A stretch of 64,000 nt of DNA from an uncultured Saprospiraceae bacterium (GTDB lineage: Bacteria; Bacteroidota; Bacteroidia; Chitinophagales; Saprospiraceae). The position numbers and the translations under genes were made by a program. Below are positions 52,146 to 61,148 of this stretch, piece by piece; position 1 is the first letter of the stretch; each line of letters opens with the position of its first letter. Under the pieces are notes generated by a model that saw only the letters and a program-made list of their open reading frames with translations, was not told where the DNA came from and did no database searches. The DNA is taken from positions 1 through 64,000 of the forward strand of contig CALJOK010000045.1 in NCBI GenBank assembly GCA_937981555.1, read 5' to 3'.

Positions 52146-52925
52146 ATGGAATTTCAAGAGTTAGAAAATAAATTAATTGACTACTTAGACGATGCACTCA
52201 CAACAGAGCAACGAGCGGAGGTAGAAAAGCAATTGGAGAATTCAGCTGAACTTCAACACACTTTGGACGAGTTAAAAATGGTCATGGAGGGAATGGAAAC
52301 GGCAGAAGAATTTCAACCTTCTCCGAGTTTAAAAAACAACTTCGATCAATTTTTACAAAAAGAAATTAATGGACAAGGAGGAGAAGATGCAAATATTGTA
52401 GCATTCAAAAAACCGAATTCAAGTCGAATTAAATTTTTATTTCAAATAGCTGCAGCGGCTGCCATTTTAATTATGGGAGTTTTTATTGGAAAAAATATAA
52501 GTGGAGCACCTGAAGTTACTATAGGTCATATAGTTGATTTGAGACTTGAAATGTTGGAACTTTTGGAAAAAGATAAATCTACCAGCGGAAGAATTAAAGC
52601 TGTAAATATCAGTTACGAATTGCAACCTGACAACGAAATTGTTGATGCACTAATTCAATCCATGAACATCGACAAAAGTACTAACGTGAGAATCGCAGCA
52701 ATGGAAGCGTTGTCTCATTTTCAAAATGAACCGAAAGTTAGAACGGCACTTTGTCAATCCCTCGCAGTCCAATCTAATCCAATGATTCAATTATCGTTAA
52801 TCAAAATTTTGGTTAACATGAAAGAAAAACAAGCAGTAGAGTATTTTGAAAAAATAATTGAAAAAGAATCAACCACTCCAGAAGTCAAAGACGAAGCCCA
52901 AATGGGAATATTTAAAATGATGTAG
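52146..52925 (+). CDS. anti-sigma-like membrane protein with HEAT-repeat periplasmic domain
   Basis: The protein has 259 residues. The cytoplasmic N-terminus 'LENKLIDYLDDALTTEQRAE' followed by 'VEKQLENSAELQHTLDEL' resembles anti-sigma domains of the zf-HC2 type but lacks their His/Cys zinc ligands. One TM helix (about 98-118, 'FQIAAAAAILIMGVFIG') leads to a periplasmic domain of helical HEAT-like repeats ('STNVRIAAMEALSHFQNEPK', 'NPMIQLSLIKILVNMKEKQA'). It follows an ECF sigma gene and is the likely membrane inhibitor of that factor. The HEAT domain as signal sensor is an inference. Confidence 0.82.
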   Translation: MEFQELENKLIDYLDDALTTEQRAEVEKQLENSAELQHTLDELKMVMEGMETAEEFQPSPSLKNNFDQFLQKEINGQGGEDANIVAFKKPNSSRIKFLFQIAAAAAILIMGVFIGKNISGAPEVTIGHIVDLRLEMLELLEKDKSTSGRIKAVNISYELQPDNEIVDALIQSMNIDKSTNVRIAAMEALSHFQNEPKVRTALCQSLAVQSNPMIQLSLIKILVNMKEKQAVEYFEKIIEKESTTPEVKDEAQMGIFKMM

Positions 52926-52991
52926 AATTTAATGGTTAACCAACTAATAATAATTTGTAAGACAACAGTAATTTTTATAAAAAAAGAAAAG

Positions 52992-53810
52992 ATGAAAAAA
53001 TTAATAAAAAAAATATCTGGAATAAGTTTAATCCTATTTTTAGCACTCTCCGTTTCGGCTCAAGATTACAAAGTCAAAATGAGTTCAGGCGGAAAAGTCA
53101 TCATAAACAAAGTCAATAAAATTGACATCGTTGGTCACAATGGAACTGAAGTTATCATTCAAGGTGCTTCGACCCAAAAGAAAAAAGATAGTCGTGCATC
53201 CGGACTTCGAGTGATAAGTGGCAATGGCAATGTAGACAATACTGGCCTGGGGCTTTCGGCGGTGAAGGATGGAAATGAGTTGACGATTGAGCAAGTGGTA
53301 AAAAATTCTAAAGGACGATTTACCATCAAAATTCCTCAAGGTGTAGCGGTTTTATACGAACACAGCACACATCATGGTTCAGACTTGAATATCAAAGATA
53401 TTAGTGGAGAGATAGAAGTTACCGCACATTTCAATAATGTAAAATTGGAAAATGTAACTGGCCCGATGTCAGTCAATACCGTTCACGGAGATATTGAAGC
53501 AGTCTTTGCGAATGTCAATCAAAGTAACCCAAGTACAATTCGGTCTTCCCATGGATGGATTGATGTGACATTGCCATCATCAACTAAAGCAAACTTGAAA
53601 TTGAAATCTTCTCACGGAGATATGTTTACCGATTTTGAAATTAATCGAAATATAAAAACAGAAAAAAGTGGAAAGAATAATAAAGACTCTGATGGTTGTG
53701 GAGGTTGTGCAAGTAACAACTCTTCCATGTCAGGAGGAATAAATGGCGGTGGAGTTTTGATTGACCTTTATACTGCTCACGCAAATATTTATTTGAGAAG
53801 AAAGAAATAA
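52992..53810 (+). CDS. secreted DUF4097-family beta-helix protein
   Basis: The track start at 52932 adds 20 unlikely residues; ATG 52992 gives signal 'MKKLIKKISGISLILFLALS' with cleavage near 'VSAQD' (about 272 residues). The mature part is a run of short beta-strands of DUF4097/DUF4098 adhesin-like type ('GGKVIINKVNKIDIVGHNGT', 'IRSSHGWIDVTLPSS', 'LKLKSSHGDMFTDFEI'). A Cys/Ser/Gly-rich loop 'GCGGCASNNSSMSGG' lies near the end. It is the third gene of the sigma operon and paralogous to the next one. Probably periplasmic; no known ligand. Confidence 0.8.
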   Translation: MKKLIKKISGISLILFLALSVSAQDYKVKMSSGGKVIINKVNKIDIVGHNGTEVIIQGASTQKKKDSRASGLRVISGNGNVDNTGLGLSAVKDGNELTIEQVVKNSKGRFTIKIPQGVAVLYEHSTHHGSDLNIKDISGEIEVTAHFNNVKLENVTGPMSVNTVHGDIEAVFANVNQSNPSTIRSSHGWIDVTLPSSTKANLKLKSSHGDMFTDFEINRNIKTEKSGKNNKDSDGCGGCASNNSSMSGGINGGGVLIDLYTAHANIYLRRKK

Positions 53811-53929
53811 AACCAATTCAATATAAAACGATGAGTTTGCCTATTTGAAAATAAATAAGCAAACTCATTTTCCTCACACTATTATTTTTTCACCCTCTAC
53901 AATTCATCGTAGAACTAAAATCCTTAATC

Positions 53930-54775
53930 ATGAGAACAATTTTGATTGCCGTAAGTATATTGTTATGTGCTTCGTTTAGTTATGCTCAAAAATCCGTTTC
54001 GAAAACGATTACTACAACATCAGGTCAAGAAGTGAACTTCGACTTTGATCGGGCTGATGTAAATATCACTACTTGGAATAAAAATGAAATTTCGATTTCA
54101 GGAACTGCAAAAATTAATAATGGAGAATATGACGATGCATTTACTATCAAAGTAAAAGAGATTGACGGTGAATGGAACATTAGTACTTTTTTGAAAAACG
54201 AATGTGATATTCCAAGAATGATTTCCATGACAAAGGATGGAATAACGACTTATCGAAAAGTGGATAAGAAAAAAAATATGTGGGATGGTTGGGACAATTT
54301 GACGGAACAAGGAGGGGAATATGATCATGTAAATATTGGAATTATTACTGAAATAAAATTGGATATCAAAGTTCCACAAAACATCGCAATGAATATCAAA
54401 TCAAAGTTTGGAGGGATTGATATCGAAGATTTTCAAGGCGAGCTTTATGCGAAAAATACACATGGGCACATCAATGCGATTTTTTCAAAACCAATTCGAA
54501 AAAATATTCAATTATCTTCCACGCATAATTTTGTGGACGTGAGTGTACCAAGTAATTCTCAATTGAATATCGATCTTAAATCTTCACATGGAGAAATGTT
54601 AACGGATTTAGATTTGGATTTCCAACAAGGATCTGGTGGGAAAAATAAAAAGATGAATAGTTGTTCTTCCAGTAAAAATAGAATCGTTGCTAATTTAAAT
54701 GGAGGTGGAACCAATTTAAAACTTAAAGCAACTCACAACAATATTTATCTCAGAGAATATAAAATGAATAATTAA
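53930..54775 (+). CDS. second secreted DUF4097-family beta-helix protein
   Basis: The protein has 281 residues with signal 'ILIAVSILLCASFSYAQ'. It shares with its upstream neighbour the 'DLKSSHGEMLTDLDLD' motif, repeated short strands ('AKNTHGHINAIFSKPI', 'SSTHNFVDVSVPSNS') and a C-terminal 'NGGGTNLKLKATHNNIYLRE', matching 'GGGVLIDLYTAHANIYLRR' in the other. The two are clearly paralogues. A 119-nt gap separates them, wider than elsewhere in the operon. Probable output of the sigma/anti-sigma pair in envelope stress. Confidence 0.8.
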   Translation: MRTILIAVSILLCASFSYAQKSVSKTITTTSGQEVNFDFDRADVNITTWNKNEISISGTAKINNGEYDDAFTIKVKEIDGEWNISTFLKNECDIPRMISMTKDGITTYRKVDKKKNMWDGWDNLTEQGGEYDHVNIGIITEIKLDIKVPQNIAMNIKSKFGGIDIEDFQGELYAKNTHGHINAIFSKPIRKNIQLSSTHNFVDVSVPSNSQLNIDLKSSHGEMLTDLDLDFQQGSGGKNKKMNSCSSSKNRIVANLNGGGTNLKLKATHNNIYLREYKMNN

Positions 54776-54818
54776 AAGATACCGATTCGATTTTAGTTTA
54801 GAATGTTTAGACCTTACA

Positions 54819-54850
54819 ATGCAGATGATAGAAATGTCATCTGCATTTAA
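54819..54850. terminator. hairpin after the DUF4097 operon
   Basis: AATGCAGATGA pairs perfectly with TCATCTGCATT around a 7-nt loop. The T-tract is weak. Confidence 0.5.
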
Positions 54851-54860
54851 GTTTTAAAAC

Positions 54861-55565
54861 TTATTTTTCAGAAAAAACTGGAACCCCTGTTTTCTTATTT
54901 TTTTGTAAATGTATTGTTTTAATAAAATCTTTAGTTTCTTTAAAAACTTTCCAACGAAAAATTCCATCACCTAAAATCAAAACCAACCAACCACTTAAGA
55001 AAACAATATTACGCGCGATCTCGATGATCATTCCCATCTCCGATTGTGATTTTCCAAAGCCAAAGTAAGCCATCTCAAAACAAATCACCATCGCAGTAAA
55101 AAGGAATAACAATAAACTTACATTTCGAGTATTTTGAACAAAACTTGGAGGTCGATGCAATTGACTTTTTCGAAAGAAACGAATGGAGTGACCATCTTTT
55201 GGATTCATTTTTATTAACTCTTTTAAAATAAATTCTGCTTTGTGATACTCCAATAGATTATAATGAGCTGCTGATTTTCGAAGTAACAACTTTCGATAAA
55301 TATCTTCGCCTTGATAAAATTGAATATTATGTTGAATGACTGCTTCGATAGTTTCGTCACACACTTTTAGCAGATTTTGATAAAGTCCAGTTTCCAGCAA
55401 TGCTTCGATGTAGGCTAAGTGTAATTCAAAATATTCATGAAATTTTAACCGCTGAATATCTTCTTCGCGTTTGGCATAGAAATCTACAATCAACTGATAA
55501 GCGTGAATATCAATCTCTTTAAATTCATTATAAGTTTTAGAATGTAAGGAAGTAAAATCGGACAT
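54861..55565 (-). CDS. TPR-like protein with C-terminal membrane helices
   Basis: The protein has 234 residues. The N-terminal ~130 residues are helical with TPR-like spacing ('YIEALLETGLYQNLLKVCDE', 'SAAHYNLLEYHKAEFILKEL'). Two hydrophobic helices follow (about 148-168 'LLLFLFTAMVICFEMAYFGF' and 184-204 'IVFLSGWLVLILGDGIF'), ending in a basic tail. It would be an inner-membrane protein with a cytoplasmic TPR domain. I recognise no named family. It stands alone, convergent with the DUF4097 operon. Confidence 0.65.
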   Translation of the reverse strand: MSDFTSLHSKTYNEFKEIDIHAYQLIVDFYAKREEDIQRLKFHEYFELHLAYIEALLETGLYQNLLKVCDETIEAVIQHNIQFYQGEDIYRKLLLRKSAAHYNLLEYHKAEFILKELIKMNPKDGHSIRFFRKSQLHRPPSFVQNTRNVSLLLFLFTAMVICFEMAYFGFGKSQSEMGMIIEIARNIVFLSGWLVLILGDGIFRWKVFKETKDFIKTIHLQKNKKTGVPVFSEK

Positions 55566-55775
55566 AACAAAATCAATTTAATCTTCGAACAAGTAAACGT
55601 TTGAAAAAGTTTTTAGTGAAAAATGGATTGTTATATTCGATATGTGGAAGCCACAAAGCAGATTATGAAGATAAAAAGAAAACGGCAATATCACAATGTT
55701 TTTTATAGAAAATCTAAATGGGTGTTTTCATTTTGATTACTTTTGATTTTTTGAAAAAAAACATTTATAAATTTA

Positions 55776-58700
55776 ATGAGGAAGACTTATGGCAATACTT
55801 GGTGGGGGAAACAATGGCTCAATTCCCTCAATAACATCGACTTCTCTAGTCGATTGCCACGAGGCATAACTTATGCAAATAAAGGTCTCGCCCAAGATGT
55901 TGAAATTGATGGAAATATAATTACAGCGGAAGTTCAAGGTTCGGTTTACAAACCATATCAAGTCAAATTTACAATTCCTAAATTTACCTCAAATGAAAAA
56001 TCTGTCATCCTAAGTTTGATAACGGATAATCTCTTTTTTCTTTCCAAATTATTGAATCGAGAATTACCGCCCAATCTAAATCGTCTTTGTCAAATCCAAG
56101 GCATCCATATTTTTCCAGAAAAATGGGATGATTTGGAAGGTCATTGTTCTTGTCCTGATCATGCAGTTCCATGTAAGCACATGGCGGCAGTTTTGTATTT
56201 GATCGCCAATGAAATTGATAAAAATCCGTTTGTTGTTTTTCAATTGCATGACTTTGATTTATTTCAAGAACTCGAAAAAGCAGGTTATGCTGCTAATGAA
56301 AAAACGGATGTTCCTATTTTTTCGATAGAGGATTTGCAACAACCTTTTTCTCTTGAAAAAAATAAAAAAGAGTGGAGCGAAGAAATCTACCAAGAACTAG
56401 ATTTTTCAATTCTGCCAGATTGTCGAGAGAGTTTGTTAACTATTTTGGGGGAGCAACCGGTGTTTTATAATCAAGGCGATTTTAAAACTGTTCTGGAAAA
56501 AGTCTACACTAAAATCAGTAAAGAATTTTCAAAAAAAAATAAGACAGAAATTGAGAAAACGATTACACCAGAAATGGATGCCGTCGAAGAAATCGAGATA
56601 GTCCTGGATGTTAAATCAGATTTTGTAACAATCAATTTACGGGATTCGAAAGATAAATCTATTTTAGTTTTTGACGAAGAAAATGATTTAATGGATTGGT
56701 TGGGGAAAATACCAGCGAATAAATTAACTCAACTTTCTCATTCTCTTCGAGGACTATTCTTGACCTATCTTTTTTCTAAAAAAATTATTCACCAGAGTGC
56801 GTACCATCCACAATTATTAAGAGTGGAAAAGGAACAATTTAAAATCCGATGGATTCCTGCTAACTTAAATGAAGCGGTTAAAACTCTTTTTGAAAAAGTA
56901 GAATCCTTGACTCCGAATGATTTGATTTTTTATAAAAAAGATAAGAAAGTTTTTGAACCAATTCGAGAAGATAATTTCGCGACTTTAGTTTCTTTTTTCC
57001 TCAACCATTTTGTGAAAACGAATCATGGATTAAATTTCAAACAGTTAATTCACCCTGCGGTTAATTTATTTTTTAATGGATCGGTGGAGCGATTTATAGA
57101 TTTTGAAAATAAGGAATTTCCAAAGGCGATTCAATTATGGTTGAATAAGTTTTTTATTTCTAAAAAAGAATTCGCACCAGTTTTGTTGATCGACGATCAG
57201 AAGGAAGAAGGAATTTTTGAAGTGAAAGTTGCCGTCGAAGATAAAAGTAAACCACTCGAAGCACCTATTGAATTATTTAGAATACTAGAAGAAAAAAAAT
57301 TTAGCTCGATTCGAATGGAAGTGTTGCGCAACTTGGCGATGCTCGGGAATTATTTTCCTCAAATTAATTTATTGCTTGCTTCAAAAGGAAAGGAACAATT
57401 GATTTTTGACTCAGATGATTTCGCAAATATTTTATTTAAAATCCTTCCTACGATTCAACTATTTGGAATTAAAGTATTGTTGCCAAAAGCTTTACGAAAA
57501 TTGATGCGTCCAAAACCGTCGATAAAAATAAATCTAGAAAAAGAGAAAAGTGGAGACATCAGCGGAAAATCTGTACTCAATTTAGGAGCCATGTTAAACT
57601 TCGATTGGCAAATTGCCTTGGGTGATAAATTGGTCAGCCAAGAAGAATTTTTAAAAATGGTAGATCAGTTTTCAGGCATCGTAAAAATAAACGAAGAATA
57701 TATATTCTTTGATGAAAATGAAATCCAAACATTGCTGGATAAATTAGAAAACCCACCTGATTTAAAACCGAATGTATTATTTCAAACAGCACTCAAGGAG
57801 GAATATAATGGGGCAAAAATCGCGTTCGACTCAAAGGCTAAGGAGTTGATGAAATCGTTGCTGGAAGGTGAAGATGCCGATGTCCCAAAAGGTTTGCGAG
57901 CAACGCTTAGACCTTATCAATTGAGTGGTTACGAATGGATGTATAAAAATTATAGACTTGGTTTAGGAAGTGTGATTGCGGATGATATGGGTTTAGGGAA
58001 AACGCTTCAAGTCATTACGATTTTACTCAAGTTAAAAGAAGACGGACGACTCAAAAAACAAAAAGCACTCGTAATAGTTCCAACAACTTTGTTGACGAAT
58101 TGGGAAAATGAAATTCAAAAATTTGCACCTGATTTGAGGGCGCATATTTATCACGGAGCTAATCGAAAAATGGAACCGTTGCTAGAATCAGATATTTTGT
58201 TGACGACTTACGGAGTTGCTCGAACGGAAACTGCGAGATTACAAAAACAAAAATGGGCGCTCCTCGCTATCGACGAAGCTCAGAATATTAAAAACCCTTC
58301 AACGGCACAAACTAAGGCGATCAAAAAAATAAATGCAGCAGTAAAAATTGCAATGAGTGGAACGCCTGTTGAAAATCAGTTGAGCGAATATTGGAGTATT
58401 TTTGATTTTACCAACAAAGGATATTTAGGATCATTGGCTAATTTCAAAAAGGATTTTGCGAAGCCAATTGAAATTGATCGAGATCAAAACCAGTTAGATA
58501 TTTTTAAAAAAATAACCGAACCATTTATCATGCGTCGGTTGAAGTCTGATAAAAGTGTAATCAAAGATTTACCAGAAAAAATTGAGAAAGATCAATACTG
58601 TAAATTGACGCCACAGCAAACTGCGATTTATCAAAATGTGCTGGAGACGACTATGCAAGCAGTCGAAACTGCCGAAGGAATTACTCGAAAAGGAATCGTC

Positions 58701-59303
58701 CTAAAATTGATCACCGCACTTAAACAAGTGTGTAACCATCCCAAGCAATTTTTGAAAAAAGGAGATGCCGACCCTGCACTTTCTGGAAAGACTCAATTGC
58801 TTTTTGACTTGATGAAACAGATTTTGGATAACGGTGAAAAGACTTTGATTTTTACTCAATATCAAGAAATGGGAAATATGTTGGTAGAGATGTTGGAAAA
58901 GGAATTTGATTTGGAAATTTCATTTTTGCATGGAGGAGTTAGCCGAAAAAAACGAGATGCGATGGTCGAAGATTTTCAAAATAATCGAACGACAAGAGTT
59001 TTGATTTTATCATTGAAGGCAGGTGGAACTGGATTAAATTTGACCGCAGCGAATAATGTGATTCATTATGATTTGTGGTGGAATCCTGCGGTGGAAGCGC
59101 AAGCGACAGATCGTGCGTATCGAATTGGTCAAAAGAAAAATGTAATGGTTCATCGGTTTATCACTCAAGGAACTTTTGAAGAAAAAATCAATCAATTACT
59201 GATGACTAAAAAGGAATTGGCAGAGTTGACTGTTGCGACGGGGGAGAAATGGATTGGAGAATATTCGAATGATGAGTTGCGAGAATTGGTTTCGTTAGGT
59301 TAA
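55776..59303 (+). CDS. SWIM zinc-finger SNF2-family helicase
   Basis: The protein has 1175 residues. The N-terminus 'YGNTWWGKQWLNSL' and the SWIM zinc finger (about 124-140, 'CSCPDHAVPCKHMAAVLYLI') resemble bacterial SWIM-SNF2 proteins. A long middle domain of the bacterial SNF2-associated type follows. The ATPase core begins near residue 710: 'RATLRPYQLSGYEWMYKN', Walker A 'IADDMGLGKTLQVITILL', DEAQ box 'LLAIDEAQNIKN', 'MSGTPVENQLSEYWSIFDF', then the C-terminal lobe 'LKAGGTGLNLTAANNVIHYD' and 'QATDRAYRIGQ'. It is a DNA or nucleoprotein translocase; its cellular role is not established. A single-gene unit ending at a terminator. Confidence 0.93.
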   Translation: MRKTYGNTWWGKQWLNSLNNIDFSSRLPRGITYANKGLAQDVEIDGNIITAEVQGSVYKPYQVKFTIPKFTSNEKSVILSLITDNLFFLSKLLNRELPPNLNRLCQIQGIHIFPEKWDDLEGHCSCPDHAVPCKHMAAVLYLIANEIDKNPFVVFQLHDFDLFQELEKAGYAANEKTDVPIFSIEDLQQPFSLEKNKKEWSEEIYQELDFSILPDCRESLLTILGEQPVFYNQGDFKTVLEKVYTKISKEFSKKNKTEIEKTITPEMDAVEEIEIVLDVKSDFVTINLRDSKDKSILVFDEENDLMDWLGKIPANKLTQLSHSLRGLFLTYLFSKKIIHQSAYHPQLLRVEKEQFKIRWIPANLNEAVKTLFEKVESLTPNDLIFYKKDKKVFEPIREDNFATLVSFFLNHFVKTNHGLNFKQLIHPAVNLFFNGSVERFIDFENKEFPKAIQLWLNKFFISKKEFAPVLLIDDQKEEGIFEVKVAVEDKSKPLEAPIELFRILEEKKFSSIRMEVLRNLAMLGNYFPQINLLLASKGKEQLIFDSDDFANILFKILPTIQLFGIKVLLPKALRKLMRPKPSIKINLEKEKSGDISGKSVLNLGAMLNFDWQIALGDKLVSQEEFLKMVDQFSGIVKINEEYIFFDENEIQTLLDKLENPPDLKPNVLFQTALKEEYNGAKIAFDSKAKELMKSLLEGEDADVPKGLRATLRPYQLSGYEWMYKNYRLGLGSVIADDMGLGKTLQVITILLKLKEDGRLKKQKALVIVPTTLLTNWENEIQKFAPDLRAHIYHGANRKMEPLLESDILLTTYGVARTETARLQKQKWALLAIDEAQNIKNPSTAQTKAIKKINAAVKIAMSGTPVENQLSEYWSIFDFTNKGYLGSLANFKKDFAKPIEIDRDQNQLDIFKKITEPFIMRRLKSDKSVIKDLPEKIEKDQYCKLTPQQTAIYQNVLETTMQAVETAEGITRKGIVLKLITALKQVCNHPKQFLKKGDADPALSGKTQLLFDLMKQILDNGEKTLIFTQYQEMGNMLVEMLEKEFDLEISFLHGGVSRKKRDAMVEDFQNNRTTRVLILSLKAGGTGLNLTAANNVIHYDLWWNPAVEAQATDRAYRIGQKKNVMVHRFITQGTFEEKINQLLMTKKELAELTVATGEKWIGEYSNDELRELVSLG

Positions 59304-59313
59304 TTTAAAAAGG

Positions 59314-59352
59314 AGAGGTGTTAGCTCTCAAAGCGCTAACACCTCTTTTGTT
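59314..59352. terminator. terminator after the SNF2 gene
   Basis: A perfect 12-bp stem (AGAGGTGTTAGC with GCTAACACCTCT) has a 9-nt loop, followed by TTTGTTTTT. Confidence 0.8.
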
Positions 59353-59370
59353 TTTACAAAAATAAAAGAA

Positions 59371-61041
59371 TTATTTCTTCAGATAAATCCTCCCCTCCCA
59401 AGGCATCACTTTTATATTTTCCAAATCTCCATTATCGATAATGTCATAATTGGAAATGCACAATTCCAAACCTCCATAATATTCTGGCAATTTAAAATCA
59501 ACTGTTTCTGATGAGAAATTTAAGACGACCACAAAAGTTTTGTTTTCGTCAGACCGTCGATACGCATAAATTTTTTCATGTGAAGGATCAAGGTCTTTGT
59601 ATTTTCCATAAACAAAAGTTGAATGTTCTTTTCGGAAAGCCAACATTTTTTTATAAAAATAAAAAATGGAGTTAGAGTCAGCGAGAGCTTCTTCGACATT
59701 GATTTCGGGATAGTTTGGATTTAATTTTATCCAAGGTGTACCTTTGGTGAAACCTGCATTTTCAGAATCATCCCAATGCATTGGAGTTCGCACATTATCT
59801 CGACCTTTCTCATGGATTGCTTTCATGAACGCTTCCATGTCTTCGCCATTTGCTTTTGCTTCTTCGTAGAGGTTTAAAGTTTCTACATCTCGATAATCTT
59901 CAATTGAATCAAAATTAACATTCGTCATTCCCAATTCACTTCCTTGATAAATACATGGAGTCCCTCGCAAAGTGAGCAATAAAATACTCAACATTTTAGC
60001 AGAGGTTTTTCGGTACTCTTTGTCATTTCCAAAACGAGAAACTATTCTAGCAAAATCATGATTGTCTAAAAAGATACTCACCCAACCATCCTCTCCAGTT
60101 GCTTCATCCCACTCATTGAAAATCTTTTTGATATTGGGAAGTGTGATTGGTTTTGGATAAAATTTTCCTTTGTCACCATAGTCCATAAACATATGATCGA
60201 GATGAAAAATCATACTTAACTCCTTTCGACTTTCTCCGACATAAAGATTGCCAATTTCCTTAGTTATTCCTGGGCCTTCGCCTACCGTCATGATATCATA
60301 ATGTTGCAAAACTTCTTGATGCATCTCATGGATGAATTCATGAACTCTTGGTCCATTAGAATATGTGTTAGCAATTAAGTTGGTAAAATTACTTACCTCT
60401 CCATCGGCAAAATCTAAGCGTTTTGAAATCAAAGGAATCACATCCATACGGAAACCATCAATTCCTTTGTCTAACCAAAATCGCATTAATTTATAAACCT
60501 CTTCTCGTACCTTTGGGTTTTCCCAATTCAAGTCAGGTTGTTTTTTTGTAAAAAGGTGCAAGTAATATTCGCCGGTCAATTCGTCAAATTCCCAAGCACT
60601 TCCTGCAAAAAAAGAAATCCAATTATTGGGAGGTCCGCCGTCCGCCGCAGGTGGTTTCCAACAATAATAATCCCGATAAGGATTGTCTTTTGATTTACGA
60701 GATTCCTCAAACCAATTGTGTTCGTCAGAAGTATGATTCACTACTAAGTCCATCAATAATTTTATCCCTCGTGAATGTAATCCTTCGAGCAACTCATCAA
60801 AATCTGCCATCGTTCCAAACTCATCCATGATGTCATAATAATCGCTAATGTCATAGCCATTGTCATCATTGGGAGATTTGAAAGAAGGACCGAGCCAAAT
60901 AATATCGACGCCCAAATCTTTGATGTAATCTAACTTCTCGATGATACCTCGAAGGTCACCGATGCCGTCGGCATTGCTATCATTAAAACTACGAGGGTAG
61001 ATTTGATAGATGACATTTTCTTTCCACCAGATTTTTTTCAT
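59371..61041 (-). CDS. GH13 alpha-glucosidase, probably oligo-1,6-glucosidase
   Basis: The protein has 556 residues. GH13 regions: 'LLMDLVVNHTS' (I), 'GFRMDVIP' (II, nucleophile D200), 'MTVGEGPG' (III, acid E255) and 'FLDNHDFAR' (IV, D329). 'IYQIYPRSFNDSNADGIGDL' at the start is classic for the subfamily. Val after the nucleophile is the residue that favours alpha-1,6 linkages (isomaltase/oligo-1,6-glucosidase) over the Thr of maltases. No signal peptide, so cytoplasmic: it would cleave imported isomalto-oligosaccharides. No transporter gene is adjacent. Confidence 0.92.
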   Translation of the reverse strand: MKKIWWKENVIYQIYPRSFNDSNADGIGDLRGIIEKLDYIKDLGVDIIWLGPSFKSPNDDNGYDISDYYDIMDEFGTMADFDELLEGLHSRGIKLLMDLVVNHTSDEHNWFEESRKSKDNPYRDYYCWKPPAADGGPPNNWISFFAGSAWEFDELTGEYYLHLFTKKQPDLNWENPKVREEVYKLMRFWLDKGIDGFRMDVIPLISKRLDFADGEVSNFTNLIANTYSNGPRVHEFIHEMHQEVLQHYDIMTVGEGPGITKEIGNLYVGESRKELSMIFHLDHMFMDYGDKGKFYPKPITLPNIKKIFNEWDEATGEDGWVSIFLDNHDFARIVSRFGNDKEYRKTSAKMLSILLLTLRGTPCIYQGSELGMTNVNFDSIEDYRDVETLNLYEEAKANGEDMEAFMKAIHEKGRDNVRTPMHWDDSENAGFTKGTPWIKLNPNYPEINVEEALADSNSIFYFYKKMLAFRKEHSTFVYGKYKDLDPSHEKIYAYRRSDENKTFVVVLNFSSETVDFKLPEYYGGLELCISNYDIIDNGDLENIKVMPWEGRIYLKK

Positions 61042-61086
61042 GTTTTGATTTATTGAATTTTGGAAAAAAACGAAACGTAATAATAC

Positions 61087-61124
61087 AAAAAAAAGCCCTT
61101 TGCGGATAACCGCAAAGAGCTTTT
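61087..61124 (-). terminator. terminator after the acyl-CoA dehydrogenase gene
   Basis: CTTTGCGG and CCGCAAAG form the core stem around ATAA. On the minus strand it is followed by a run of T. Confidence 0.75.
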
Positions 61125-61148
61125 CAAAAAGTCAAAAATAAATTTGAC

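Noticed and set aside
55600-55775. 37-codon ORF upstream of the SNF2 gene
   Set aside because: It has no recognisable features and no terminator or promoter context of its own, and is short enough to arise by chance.
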